This document shows positions 6,653 through 14,216 of a stretch of 34,560 bases of DNA, in pieces (the first letter of the stretch is position 1; every line of letters starts with the position of its first letter). The stretch spans positions 1 to 34,560 of the forward strand of contig NZ_LPXO01000024.1 of assembly GCF_001482405.1 (NCBI RefSeq), read 5' to 3'. The notes below the pieces were generated by a model, which saw nothing but the letters and a program-made list of their open reading frames with translations, had not been told where the DNA came from and made no database searches. A program made the translations under genes and the position numbers. The stretch is from Pseudoponticoccus marisrubri. GTDB lineage: Bacteria > Pseudomonadota > Alphaproteobacteria > Rhodobacterales > Rhodobacteraceae.

Positions 6653-7035
6653 CACCCGATCTGATCTACCCCGCCGCCGGCGCCGGCCTGATCGGGCTGG
6701 CGCTGTGGCGGCTGGCCACCTGCGGCGACACGCTGCGCCGGATCATGGCGCTGAACGTGCTGGCGGTGGGCATCGCGATGTTGATGCTCGCGGCCGGGCG
6801 CGAGACGCTGATGCTCGCGGCCGGACGCGAGACGTCGACGCTCGCCGCCGGGCGAGACACGCTGACGCGCGCCGCCGGGCAAGACACGCCGCAGACGGCC
6901 GGCGCAGGCTTCCTGCAGGCGGCGGCCGACCCCGTGCCGCAGGCCTTCGTGCTGACCGGCATCGTGGTGCTGGTCGCGGTCACCGCCGCGCTGATGGCGC
7001 TGGCCGAACGGCTGGGGGCGCGCGATGGTGACTGA
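6649..7035 (+). CDS. mrpC: Mrp-type antiporter subunit C (NuoK-like) with tandem-repeat insert
   Basis: A 128-residue NuoK/MrpC-like protein with three membrane helices (about 6-20, 27-48 and 100-122). The helix-3 entry motif DPVPQAFVLTGIVVLVAV is typical of the family. Between helix 2 and helix 3 lie four 9-residue copies (LMLAAGRET, LMLAAGRET, STLAAGRDT, LTRAAGQDT), encoded by four 27-bp tandem repeats at 6781-6888. Family members usually have only a short loop there, so this looks like a local expansion. The reading frame is preserved. ATGA overlap with the upstream gene; the last 11 bases overlap mrpD. Confidence 0.83.
   Translation: MTPDLIYPAAGAGLIGLALWRLATCGDTLRRIMALNVLAVGIAMLMLAAGRETLMLAAGRETSTLAAGRDTLTRAAGQDTPQTAGAGFLQAAADPVPQAFVLTGIVVLVAVTAALMALAERLGARDGD
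6781..6888 (+). repeat. 27-bp tandem repeat, 4 copies, inside mrpC
   Basis: Units at 6781-6807, 6808-6834, 6835-6861 and 6862-6888. The first two are nearly identical and the last two more diverged, consistent with stepwise duplication. Each adds nine residues without breaking the frame. Confidence 0.92.
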
Positions 7036-8455
7036 GACCTCGCTGCTGGTCACCCTGCCCTTCCTCGCCGCACTGGCCGCGGCGGCCGCGCCGCGCGCCG
7101 CCGCGACGCTGGGCATGGCCGCGACCCTGGCCAATGCCGGCTTTGCCGCGCTGTTGGCGCGCGCCCTGCTGGCCGATGGCGCGCGCGAGACCTCGCTGGG
7201 CGGCTGGGAGGCCCCGCTGGGCATCACCCTGCGCGCCGACGGGCTGGCCGCGCTGATGATCGGCATGACCGCGCTGGTGGGCAGCGCCGTGGCACTGCAG
7301 GCCATGGGCCGCCCCGCACCCGGCCGGCCCGCGCCCGCGGGCGGCTTCTGGCCGCTCTGGCTGGCCACGCTGGGGGCGATGAACGCGCTGTTCCTGTCCG
7401 ACGACCTGTTCAACCTCTACGTCACCTTCGAGATCCTGGGCCTGTCCGCCGTGGGGCTGACCGCGCTGACCGGCAGCCGCCGCGCGCTGCGCGCCGCCTT
7501 CGACTATCTCAGCGCCGGGCTGGCCGGCAGCCTGCTGCTGCTGCTGGGCGTGGCGCTGGCCTATGCCGAGGCCGGCCGGGTCGATCTCGCGGCCGTGCCG
7601 GCGCTGGTCGAGACCATGCGCGGGCGCATCGCGCTGGCGCTGGTGCTGGCCGGGCTGGCGGTCAAGGCGGCGCTCTTCCCGCTGCATTTCTGGATGCCGG
7701 CGGCGCATGCCAATGCCGCCCCGCCGGCCTCGGCGCTGCTCTCGGCGCTGGTGGTCAAGACGGCGCTCTACGTGGCGCTGCGCCTGTCGCTCGAGGGCGG
7801 CGCCGGGATCGCGCCGGCGCGCGCGGCGCTGGCCGTGGCCGGCAGCGGCGCGATGCTCTGGGGGGCGTGGAACGCGCTGCGCGCCGAGCGGTTGAAACTG
7901 CTGGTGGCGCATTCCACCGTGGCCCAGATCGGGCTGATCGCGCTGGCGCTCGGCGTGGCGGGCAACCCCGCCGACAGCACGCTGTGGCAGGCCGCGGCGC
8001 TGCTGATGCTGAGCCACGCGCTGGCCAAGGCGGCGATGTTCCTCGCCGCCGGGCGCATCGCCGAGGAGCTGGGCCATGACCGGATCTCGGGGCTGAACCG
8101 CACCGAGCTGCGCCCCGGCGCCGCCGAGTTCGCCTTTGCCATCGCCGCAGTCAGCCTGATCGGCCTGCCGCCCACCGCCGGCTTCGTCGGCAAATGGGTG
8201 CTGATCGAGGGGCTGATCGCGCGCGAGGCCTGGATCTGGGTGGCGCTGGTGATGACCGGCACCGTGCTGTCGGCCGCCTACCTGTCGCGCGTCGTGTCGC
8301 GCTGCCTGCGCGGCGGCCCGCACGTGGCGCCCGGCGCCCGCCGCCCGGCCTGGCACATGGGCGATGTCGCCGCCCTGGGGCTGGCGGTGGGCGCGCTGGC
8401 GCTCGGCCTTGCCTCTGCCCTGCCCTTCGCGCTCCTGGAGACCACGCTGACATGA
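7025..8455 (+). CDS. mrpD: Mrp-type antiporter subunit D (proton-channel subunit)
   Basis: A 476-residue NuoL/M/N-type antiporter subunit (PF00361), best matching MrpD. Helix 5 carries the hallmark LFNLYVTFEILGLSAVGL with the conserved channel Glu136. Helix 7 shows GLAVKAALFPLHFWMPAAHA with the conserved Lys, and a second Lys follows in SALVVKTALYVALRL. KLLVAHSTVAQIGLIALAL is the usual helix-10 segment. It overlaps mrpC by 11 bases and the next gene by ATGA. It should carry out H+ or Na+ translocation as part of the complex. Confidence 0.92.
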   Translation: MVTETSLLVTLPFLAALAAAAAPRAAATLGMAATLANAGFAALLARALLADGARETSLGGWEAPLGITLRADGLAALMIGMTALVGSAVALQAMGRPAPGRPAPAGGFWPLWLATLGAMNALFLSDDLFNLYVTFEILGLSAVGLTALTGSRRALRAAFDYLSAGLAGSLLLLLGVALAYAEAGRVDLAAVPALVETMRGRIALALVLAGLAVKAALFPLHFWMPAAHANAAPPASALLSALVVKTALYVALRLSLEGGAGIAPARAALAVAGSGAMLWGAWNALRAERLKLLVAHSTVAQIGLIALALGVAGNPADSTLWQAAALLMLSHALAKAAMFLAAGRIAEELGHDRISGLNRTELRPGAAEFAFAIAAVSLIGLPPTAGFVGKWVLIEGLIAREAWIWVALVMTGTVLSAAYLSRVVSRCLRGGPHVAPGARRPAWHMGDVAALGLAVGALALGLASALPFALLETTLT

Positions 8456-9924
8456 CCGAACTTCTGCCGCTTGCCATCCTGATGACCTCGCTGGGGGTGG
8501 CCCCGGCCATCCTGGCGATGCCCGATGACTGGAGCCGGCTGCGCACCGCGGTGAACCTCGCCGCGGCGGCGCTCAAGCTGGGGCTGGTCGCCTGGCTGTC
8601 GCTCTCGGTGGCGCAGGGCGCCGAGTTCGGGCTGGGGCTGGAGATCGCCCCGGGCCTGGCGCTGGAGCTCAAGGCCGACGCGCTGTCGGTGCTCTTCCTG
8701 GCGCTGTCCTCGGTGCTGTGGCTGCTGACCACGCTCTACGCGGTGGGCTACCTGGAGGGCGGCACCGACCGCAGTCGCTTCTTCGGCTTCTTCAGCCTCT
8801 GCGTCGCCGCCACGGTGGGCATCGCCATGGCCGGCAACCTGTTCACCTTCGTGGTGTTCTTCGAGCTGCTGACCCTGGCGACCTGGCCGCTGGTGGTGCA
8901 TCGCGGCTCGGCCGAGGCGCACCGGGCGGGCCGGATCTACCTGGTCTACACGCTGGGCGGCGGGCTGGCGCTGACGCTGGGCGCGGCCTGGCTCTACGCG
9001 CTGGCCGGCGCCGTGCCCTTCGCGCCGCGCGGCGTGCTGGGCGATCTGCCGCAGACCCACCCGGTGGCGGTGACCGCGATCTTCGTGCTGCTGATCGCGG
9101 GGGTCGGCGTCAAGGCCGCGCTGGTGCCGCTGCATGGCTGGCTGCCGGTCTCGATGGTGGCCCCCGCCCCGGTCAGCGCGCTGCTGCACGCGGTGGCGGT
9201 GGTCAAGTCCGGCGCCTACGGCATCATGCGCATCGTCTACGACGTCTACGGCGTCGAGACCATGCAGGGGCTGGGGCTGGCCGCGCCGCTGGCCGCGCTG
9301 GCCGGGGCGACGATCCTGTGGGGCTCGTTCCGGGCGCTCCGCCAGGACGACCTGAAGAAGCGGCTGGCCTATTCCACCGTCAGCCAGGTCAGCTACATCA
9401 CGCTGGGCGTGGCGCTGATCTCGCCCTTGGCGGCGGTGGGCGGGCTGGCGCATCTGATCCACCAGGGGATCATGAAGATCACCCTGTTCCTGGCGGCGGG
9501 CAATTTCGCCGAGGGGCGCGGCGTCAAGACGGTCAGCGGCATGGACGGGATGGGTCGGCTGATGCCCGGCGCCACGCTGGCCTTCACCGTGGGCGCGCTG
9601 GGGATGATCGGGGTGCCGCCGCTGGCCGGGTTCATCTCCAAGTGGTATCTCGGCGCCGGCGGGCTGGATGCCGGGCAGCCGGCGGTGATCGCGCTGCTGG
9701 CCGGCTCGGGGCTGATGAACGCCGCCTATTTCCTGCCCATCCTCTACCGGGCCTGGTTCCGCGACCCGCCCGCGGACGCCGTGCCCAAGCGCCGCATCGG
9801 CTGGATGCTGGCCGTGCCGCCGGCCGTCACCGCGGGCTTCGTGCTGGCCGCGGGGCTCCTGGCCAATGCCCCGTTCAGCCCGCTGGGCTGGACCCGTTTC
9901 ATCGTCTCGCTGGAGTACCTATGA
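8452..9924 (+). CDS. Second antiporter-like subunit (NuoL/M/N family)
   Basis: A 490-residue proton-translocating antiporter-like protein (PF00361). It has the helix-5 Glu (Glu138 in FTFVVFFELLTLATWPL), the helix-7 Lys in AGVGVKAALVPLHGWLPVSM, the helix-8 Lys in HAVAVVKSGAYGIM and the helix-10 motif KKRLAYSTVSQVSYITLGV. It could replace the N-terminal antiporter half of MrpA, which has no other counterpart here, or be a paralogue of MrpD. ATGA overlaps join both neighbours. Key channel residues are intact, so it is probably an active ion path. Confidence 0.88.
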   Translation: MTELLPLAILMTSLGVAPAILAMPDDWSRLRTAVNLAAAALKLGLVAWLSLSVAQGAEFGLGLEIAPGLALELKADALSVLFLALSSVLWLLTTLYAVGYLEGGTDRSRFFGFFSLCVAATVGIAMAGNLFTFVVFFELLTLATWPLVVHRGSAEAHRAGRIYLVYTLGGGLALTLGAAWLYALAGAVPFAPRGVLGDLPQTHPVAVTAIFVLLIAGVGVKAALVPLHGWLPVSMVAPAPVSALLHAVAVVKSGAYGIMRIVYDVYGVETMQGLGLAAPLAALAGATILWGSFRALRQDDLKKRLAYSTVSQVSYITLGVALISPLAAVGGLAHLIHQGIMKITLFLAAGNFAEGRGVKTVSGMDGMGRLMPGATLAFTVGALGMIGVPPLAGFISKWYLGAGGLDAGQPAVIALLAGSGLMNAAYFLPILYRAWFRDPPADAVPKRRIGWMLAVPPAVTAGFVLAAGLLANAPFSPLGWTRFIVSLEYL

Positions 9925-11618
9925 TCGCGCTTCCGCTCTGGATCGTCCCGGCCGCGCCGCTGGTGCTGCTGGCCCTGCTGCTGGTGCCGCAGGCGCGGCC
10001 CGCCCTGCGCGCGCTGGTGCCGCTGGCGCCGCTGCCGGCGCTGGCGGCCGCGCTGGCCAGCCCGGCCCCGGCGCCGGTCACGCTGGACTGGCTGATGCTG
10101 GGCACGGAGCTTGCCCTGACCGACACCGCGCGGCCCTTCCTGGGCTTCACCGCCGCGCTCTGGGCGCTGGCCGGCTGGCAGGCGCTGCGGCTGCTGCGCG
10201 ACGCGCCCGGGCGCGACCGCTTCCTGGCCTGTTTCCTGCTGGCCATGACCGGCAACCTGGGCCTGCTGGTGGCGCAGGACATCGCCGCCTTCTACAGCTT
10301 CTTCGCCGCCATGAGCCTGGCCTCCTGGGGGCTGGTGCTGCAGGGCGGCGGCGCGGCGCAGGTCTTTGCCGGCCGGGTCTATATCGGCTTTGCCGTGACC
10401 GGCGAGCTGGCGCTCTTCGCCGGGCTGTCGCTGGGCGCCTTCGCCACCGGCGAGACGCGGCTGGCCGCCATGGCCGGCCCCGAGGTACCGGCGCTGGCCA
10501 CCGCGCTGATGGCCGCGGGGCTGCTGGTCAAGCTGGGCGCGGTGCCGCTGCACCTGTGGCTGCCGCTGGCCCATGCCGCGGCGCCGGCGCCGGCCAGCGC
10601 CGTGCTCTCGGGCGCCATGCTGAAGGCCGGGCTGTTCGGGCTGATGACCGTGCTGCCGCTGGGCAGCGCGGCGCTGCCGGGCGCGGCGGCGGGGCTGGCC
10701 GCCATGGCGCTGGCCGGGCTGGTGCTGGCCCCGGCGCTGGGGCTGGTGCAGGCCGAGGCCAAGGCGGTGCTGGCCTATTCCAGCATCGGGCAGATGAGCC
10801 TGATGGCGCTGGGGCTGGCCGCGGGGCTGGCCGCGCCCGCCGCCTGGCCGCTGCTGGGCCCGGCGGTGCTGCTGCTGGCGGTGCATCACGCCTTTGCCAA
10901 GGCGGCGCTGTTCCTCGGCGTGCCGGCGGTCTGGAGCACCGCGCCCGGGGCGCTGCGCGCCGCGCTGCTGGCCGCGCTGGCGCTGCTGGCGCTGGCGCTG
11001 GCCGGGCTGCCCGCGACCAGCGGCGCGATCGCCAAGACGGCGCTGAAGGAGGCGCTGGAGGCCGCGCCCGCGGGCTGGCAGGTCTGGCTGGGCACCGCGC
11101 TCTTCGCCGCGAGCCTGGGCACGGCGCTGTTGATGCTGCGCGCCCTGTGGCTGCTGGCCGACGCGCCGCAGAAGCCCGACACCGCCGGCGACGTGGCCCT
11201 GCCCTGGCTGGGCGCCACGGGGCTGGTGCTGGCCGCGCCCTGGCTGCTGCCGGGCGGGGCCGCGGCGGCGCCCGACCCGGCCGACCTGGTCCCGCCGGGC
11301 CTGGCCGCGGCGCTGGCGCTGGCGGCGCTGGCGCTGGTGCGGAGCTTCGGGCTGCGCCTGGCCCCGCCGAAAGCCGGCGAGCTCCTGGGCCTGTTCGAGG
11401 CGGCACCGCGCCCCGCCCCGGTGCTGGCCCTGCCGCCACCGCCGCGCCGCGGCCGCACGCTGGTGGTGCGCCGCGGCCGTGGCGCCGTGGCCCGGCCCGA
11501 GCGCGGCGCGCTGGCGATCCTGGGCGTGGCCGCGGCGCTGGCGCTGGTCATGGCGCTGGCCCCGGCGGGCCCCGCCCCGGTCAGCGCGCCGCCCGCCCCC
11601 GTCACCGGCGAGGGCTGA
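9921..11618 (+). CDS. Third antiporter-like subunit, lacking the helix-5 glutamate
   Basis: A 565-residue NuoL/M/N-family protein, last gene of the mrp operon. The helix-7 Lys is present (GLLVKLGAVPLHLWLPLAHA), and so is the AKAVLAYSSIGQMSLMALGL segment. In helix 5 the conserved channel Glu is replaced: FYSFFAAMSLASW has Ala129 where its neighbour has FFELLTLATW. The C-terminus is long, with an Arg/Pro-rich stretch (about residues 495-530) before a last hydrophobic helix. A structural or regulatory subunit, or one with an altered ion path, is plausible. Start ATG 9921 overlaps the upstream stop (ATGA). Confidence 0.85.
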   Translation: MIALPLWIVPAAPLVLLALLLVPQARPALRALVPLAPLPALAAALASPAPAPVTLDWLMLGTELALTDTARPFLGFTAALWALAGWQALRLLRDAPGRDRFLACFLLAMTGNLGLLVAQDIAAFYSFFAAMSLASWGLVLQGGGAAQVFAGRVYIGFAVTGELALFAGLSLGAFATGETRLAAMAGPEVPALATALMAAGLLVKLGAVPLHLWLPLAHAAAPAPASAVLSGAMLKAGLFGLMTVLPLGSAALPGAAAGLAAMALAGLVLAPALGLVQAEAKAVLAYSSIGQMSLMALGLAAGLAAPAAWPLLGPAVLLLAVHHAFAKAALFLGVPAVWSTAPGALRAALLAALALLALALAGLPATSGAIAKTALKEALEAAPAGWQVWLGTALFAASLGTALLMLRALWLLADAPQKPDTAGDVALPWLGATGLVLAAPWLLPGGAAAAPDPADLVPPGLAAALALAALALVRSFGLRLAPPKAGELLGLFEAAPRPAPVLALPPPPRRGRTLVVRRGRGAVARPERGALAILGVAAALALVMALAPAGPAPVSAPPAPVTGEG

Positions 11619-11649
11619 GCGCCCCGGGCCGGGCCCGCCGCCGCGCGCG

Positions 11650-11670
11650 GACCCGGCCGCAGACCGGGTC
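11650..11670. terminator. Hairpin between convergent mrp operon and lysR
   Basis: GACCCGG (11650-11656) pairs with CCGGGTC (11664-11670) over a 7-base loop, directly beside the stop codon of the minus-strand LysR gene. There is no T-tract, so only a weak terminator call is possible. Confidence 0.4.
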
Positions 11671-12543
11671 TCAGGCGAAATCCGCGATCAGCCCGCGCAG
11701 CAGCGGGTGCGGGAAGCGCCGCGGCCGGGTGATCGCCCAGAAGGTCTCGGTCAGCCCGGTCGGGTCGGGATGCGCCAGCAGCGTGCCGGCCGAGAGCTCG
11801 TCGGCCACCACCACCGGCGGCACCAGCGCCACCCCGGCATCGGCCCGCGCCAAGAGCCGCATCATCGCCATGTCGTCGATCTCGGCGGCCACCGCGCAGC
11901 GCAGGCCCAGCCGGTCGGCGAGCGCGTCGAACCCGTGCCGCATCGCCGAGCCGCGCGCCGGCAGGATCAGCGGCTCGCGCCCCAGCATCTCGGCCAGCCC
12001 GCCCGCCACGCGGCCCGGCGTGCCCACGAAGGCCGCCGGCTGCTGCGCCACCTGGTGCGCGGTGAAGCCGCCCGGCCGCTCGGCCGGGGGTGGCACGGTG
12101 GACAGCACCACGTCCAGCGCATGCGCGCCGAGCGCCTCGAGCAGCTCGCCCAGCCGGCCCGATTGCAGGATCAGGTCGGTATCGCTGCGCCCCACCACCG
12201 GGGCGAGGAAGCGCATCTGGAAATTGCGCGACAGCGTCGCCTCGGCGCCAACCCGCAGCGCCCGGCGCACCAGCCCGGTCTGGCCCAGCGTGTCCACCAG
12301 GTCGCGGCCCGCGGCAAAGATCACGTCGGCATGGTCGAGCGCGATGCGTCCCGCCTCGGTCAGGTGCAGCGCCCGGCCGCGCCGCTCGAAGAGCGCATGG
12401 CCCAGCCGCGCCTCCAACGCCTTGATCTGGCTCGACAAGGCGGATTGCGACAGGTTCAGCTTCTCGGCCGCGCGGGTCAGGTGCCCCTCATGCGCGACGG
12501 CCTGGAAATAGCGCAGGTGGTTGTAGTTGAGCTCGGCCATCAT
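11671..12543 (-). CDS. NhaR-like LysR regulator of the dab operon
   Basis: A 290-residue LysR-type regulator. The N-terminal helix-turn-helix (LNYNHLRYFQAVAHEGHLTR, then AAEKLNLSQSALSSQIKALE) resembles NhaR, the activator of Na+/H+ antiporter genes; the co-inducer domain follows. It is divergent from dabB-dabA, so control of that operon is likely. Starts at ATG 12543 or the adjacent ATG 12540. Both lie at the edge of a perfect 23-bp palindrome (12539-12561), so binding there could block its own translation or transcription start. No ribosome binding site is visible, and a leaderless or very short-leader mRNA is possible. Na+, pH or inorganic-carbon status are reasonable but unproven signals. 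Confidence 0.87.
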   Translation of the reverse strand: MMAELNYNHLRYFQAVAHEGHLTRAAEKLNLSQSALSSQIKALEARLGHALFERRGRALHLTEAGRIALDHADVIFAAGRDLVDTLGQTGLVRRALRVGAEATLSRNFQMRFLAPVVGRSDTDLILQSGRLGELLEALGAHALDVVLSTVPPPAERPGGFTAHQVAQQPAAFVGTPGRVAGGLAEMLGREPLILPARGSAMRHGFDALADRLGLRCAVAAEIDDMAMMRLLARADAGVALVPPVVVADELSAGTLLAHPDPTGLTETFWAITRPRRFPHPLLRGLIADFA

Positions 12544-12561
12544 TCGGTTTAACCGAATGAT
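12539..12561. promoter_or_regulatory. 23-bp perfect palindrome, operator at the lysR start
   Basis: ATCATTCGGTT, a central T, then AACCGAATGAT: a perfect 11+1+11 inverted repeat that contains a LysR T-N11-A box. It overlaps the start codons of the minus-strand LysR gene and lies about 80 bases upstream of dabB. Confidence 0.8.
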
Positions 12562-12641
12562 TTTCAGTAATCAATGTATTTTTTAAAACGATTGCGCTGC
12601 GCCATATCCCCCCGAAGACCCGCGAACAAGGAGACTGAGCG

Positions 12642-14213
12642 ATGTACCTGGCCTGGATGATCCTGCTGGCCCCCGCCGCCCTGCTGCTGGCCGGGGCGCT
12701 GCGCCTGCGCGAGACCGGGATGCCCGCGACCCCGCCCCGCGGCCCCGAGCGCGCGGCGCTGCTGGCCGTACTGCTGGCCCTCGCGGGGGCGGTGACGCTG
12801 CTGCTGGAGGGCCCGGTGACCTCGCCCGTGCTGGGGCTGGGCGAGATCGGCCTGTCGGTGCGGCTCGACATGGTCTCGGTCACGCTGATGGGGCTGTCCA
12901 GCGTGCTGGCCTGGGTCATCCTGCGCTTTTCGGCGACCCATCTGCAGGGCGAGCCCGGCGAGGGCCGCTTCGCCTTCTGGATGGCGCTGACCCTGGCCGG
13001 GGTGATGCTGCTGGTCAGCGCCGGGCACCTGGCCCAGCTGGCGCTGGGATGGGCGCTGACCGGGCTGGGGGTGAACCGGCTGCTGATGTTCTATCCCGAC
13101 CGGCCCGGCGCCCGGCGCGCGGCCCGCAAGAAGATGCTGGTGGCGCGCGGCGCCGACACGGCGCTGGCCGCGGCGCTGGTGCTGATGGTGCTGGCCTTCG
13201 GCACCTCCGAGATCGCCGCGATCACCGAGGCCGCCGCCGAAGGCCCGCTGCCCCCCGCCGCGCAGGCCGCGGTCGCCGCGCTGGCGCTGGCGGCGCTGCT
13301 GAAATCGGCGCTGATCCCGGCGCATGGCTGGCTGACCGAGGTCATGGAGGCGCCGACCCCGGTCTCGGCCCTGCTGCATGCCGGGGTGGTGAACGCGGGC
13401 GGCTTCCTGCTGATCCGCTTCGCCGACCTGCTGCTGGGCGCGCCGCTGGTGATGGCCGCGCTGGTCACGCTGGGCGGGCTCTCGGCGCTGCTCGGCGCGG
13501 TGGTGATGCTGACCCAGGCCGCGGCCAAGACCGCGCTGGCCTGGTCCACCGTGTCGCAGATGGGCTTCATGGTGCTGCAATGCGGGCTGGGCCTGTTCCC
13601 GCTGGCGCTGCTGCACGTGGTGGCCCACGCGCTCTACAAGGCGCATGCCTTCCTGCGCGTGGCCGAGGCCGGGCAGGCCGTGATGGCGGCGCGCCGGCTG
13701 GGGCCGGTCGCGGTGCCCAGCCTGCGCAACGTGGGCCTGGCCATGGGCATCGCCGTGGCGATCTACGCACTGGTCGGCCTGCCGCTGGGGCTGGCGGGCA
13801 AGCCGCCGCAGGCGGTGGCGCTGGGGGCGATGCTGGTTCTGGGCGTGGGCTACCTGGTGGCGCAGGGGCTGGCCGATGCCGCGCCGCGCGCGCTGGGGAT
13901 CGCCACGGCCCGCGCCTCGGCGCTGTTCGCCGCCGGCTATTTCGCCTTCCAGGCCCTGGCCGGGGCGCTGGCCGCCGGTACCCTGCCGCCGCCGCCGCAA
14001 GCCGGCGCGCTGGAATGGGCGCTGATCGTGCTGGCCCTGGCCAGCTTCGCCGCGGTCGCCCTGCTGCAGGCCCTGCTGCCGGCCTGGGCGCATCACCCCG
14101 CCGCGCGCGGCCTGCGGGTGCACATCGCCAACGGCTTCTACCTCAACGCCCTGACCGACCGGCTGGTCGGTGCCTGGAGCACCCCCCGCCCCGCCCCCCA
14201 GAAGGAGATCTGA
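12642..14213 (+). CDS. dabB: DabB, membrane subunit of the DAB inorganic carbon transporter
   Basis: A 523-residue NuoL-like membrane protein placed directly before dabA, the arrangement of the DAB (DABs accumulate bicarbonate) systems. It starts at ATG 12642 behind AAGGAG. Antiporter-type elements include LLKSALIPAHGWLTEVMEAP (around residues 222-241), followed by TPVSALLHAGVVNAGGFLL, the helix segment KTALAWSTVSQMGFMVLQCG, and HVVAHALYKAHAFLRVAEA. The helix-5 region reads LALGWALTGLGVN, without the Glu seen in MrpD. Known background: DabB is thought to use a cation gradient to energise CO2 hydration by DabA. It ends 3 bases before dabA. Confidence 0.9.
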   Translation: MYLAWMILLAPAALLLAGALRLRETGMPATPPRGPERAALLAVLLALAGAVTLLLEGPVTSPVLGLGEIGLSVRLDMVSVTLMGLSSVLAWVILRFSATHLQGEPGEGRFAFWMALTLAGVMLLVSAGHLAQLALGWALTGLGVNRLLMFYPDRPGARRAARKKMLVARGADTALAAALVLMVLAFGTSEIAAITEAAAEGPLPPAAQAAVAALALAALLKSALIPAHGWLTEVMEAPTPVSALLHAGVVNAGGFLLIRFADLLLGAPLVMAALVTLGGLSALLGAVVMLTQAAAKTALAWSTVSQMGFMVLQCGLGLFPLALLHVVAHALYKAHAFLRVAEAGQAVMAARRLGPVAVPSLRNVGLAMGIAVAIYALVGLPLGLAGKPPQAVALGAMLVLGVGYLVAQGLADAAPRALGIATARASALFAAGYFAFQALAGALAAGTLPPPPQAGALEWALIVLALASFAAVALLQALLPAWAHHPAARGLRVHIANGFYLNALTDRLVGAWSTPRPAPQKEI

Positions 14214-14216
14214 GCC

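Noticed and set aside
4631-14213. The membrane cluster as a complex I or membrane-bound hydrogenase operon.
   Set aside because: No NuoB/C/D/H/I-type or hydrogenase catalytic subunits are present. MrpE, MrpF and MrpG identify an Mrp-type antiporter, and dabB is paired with dabA.
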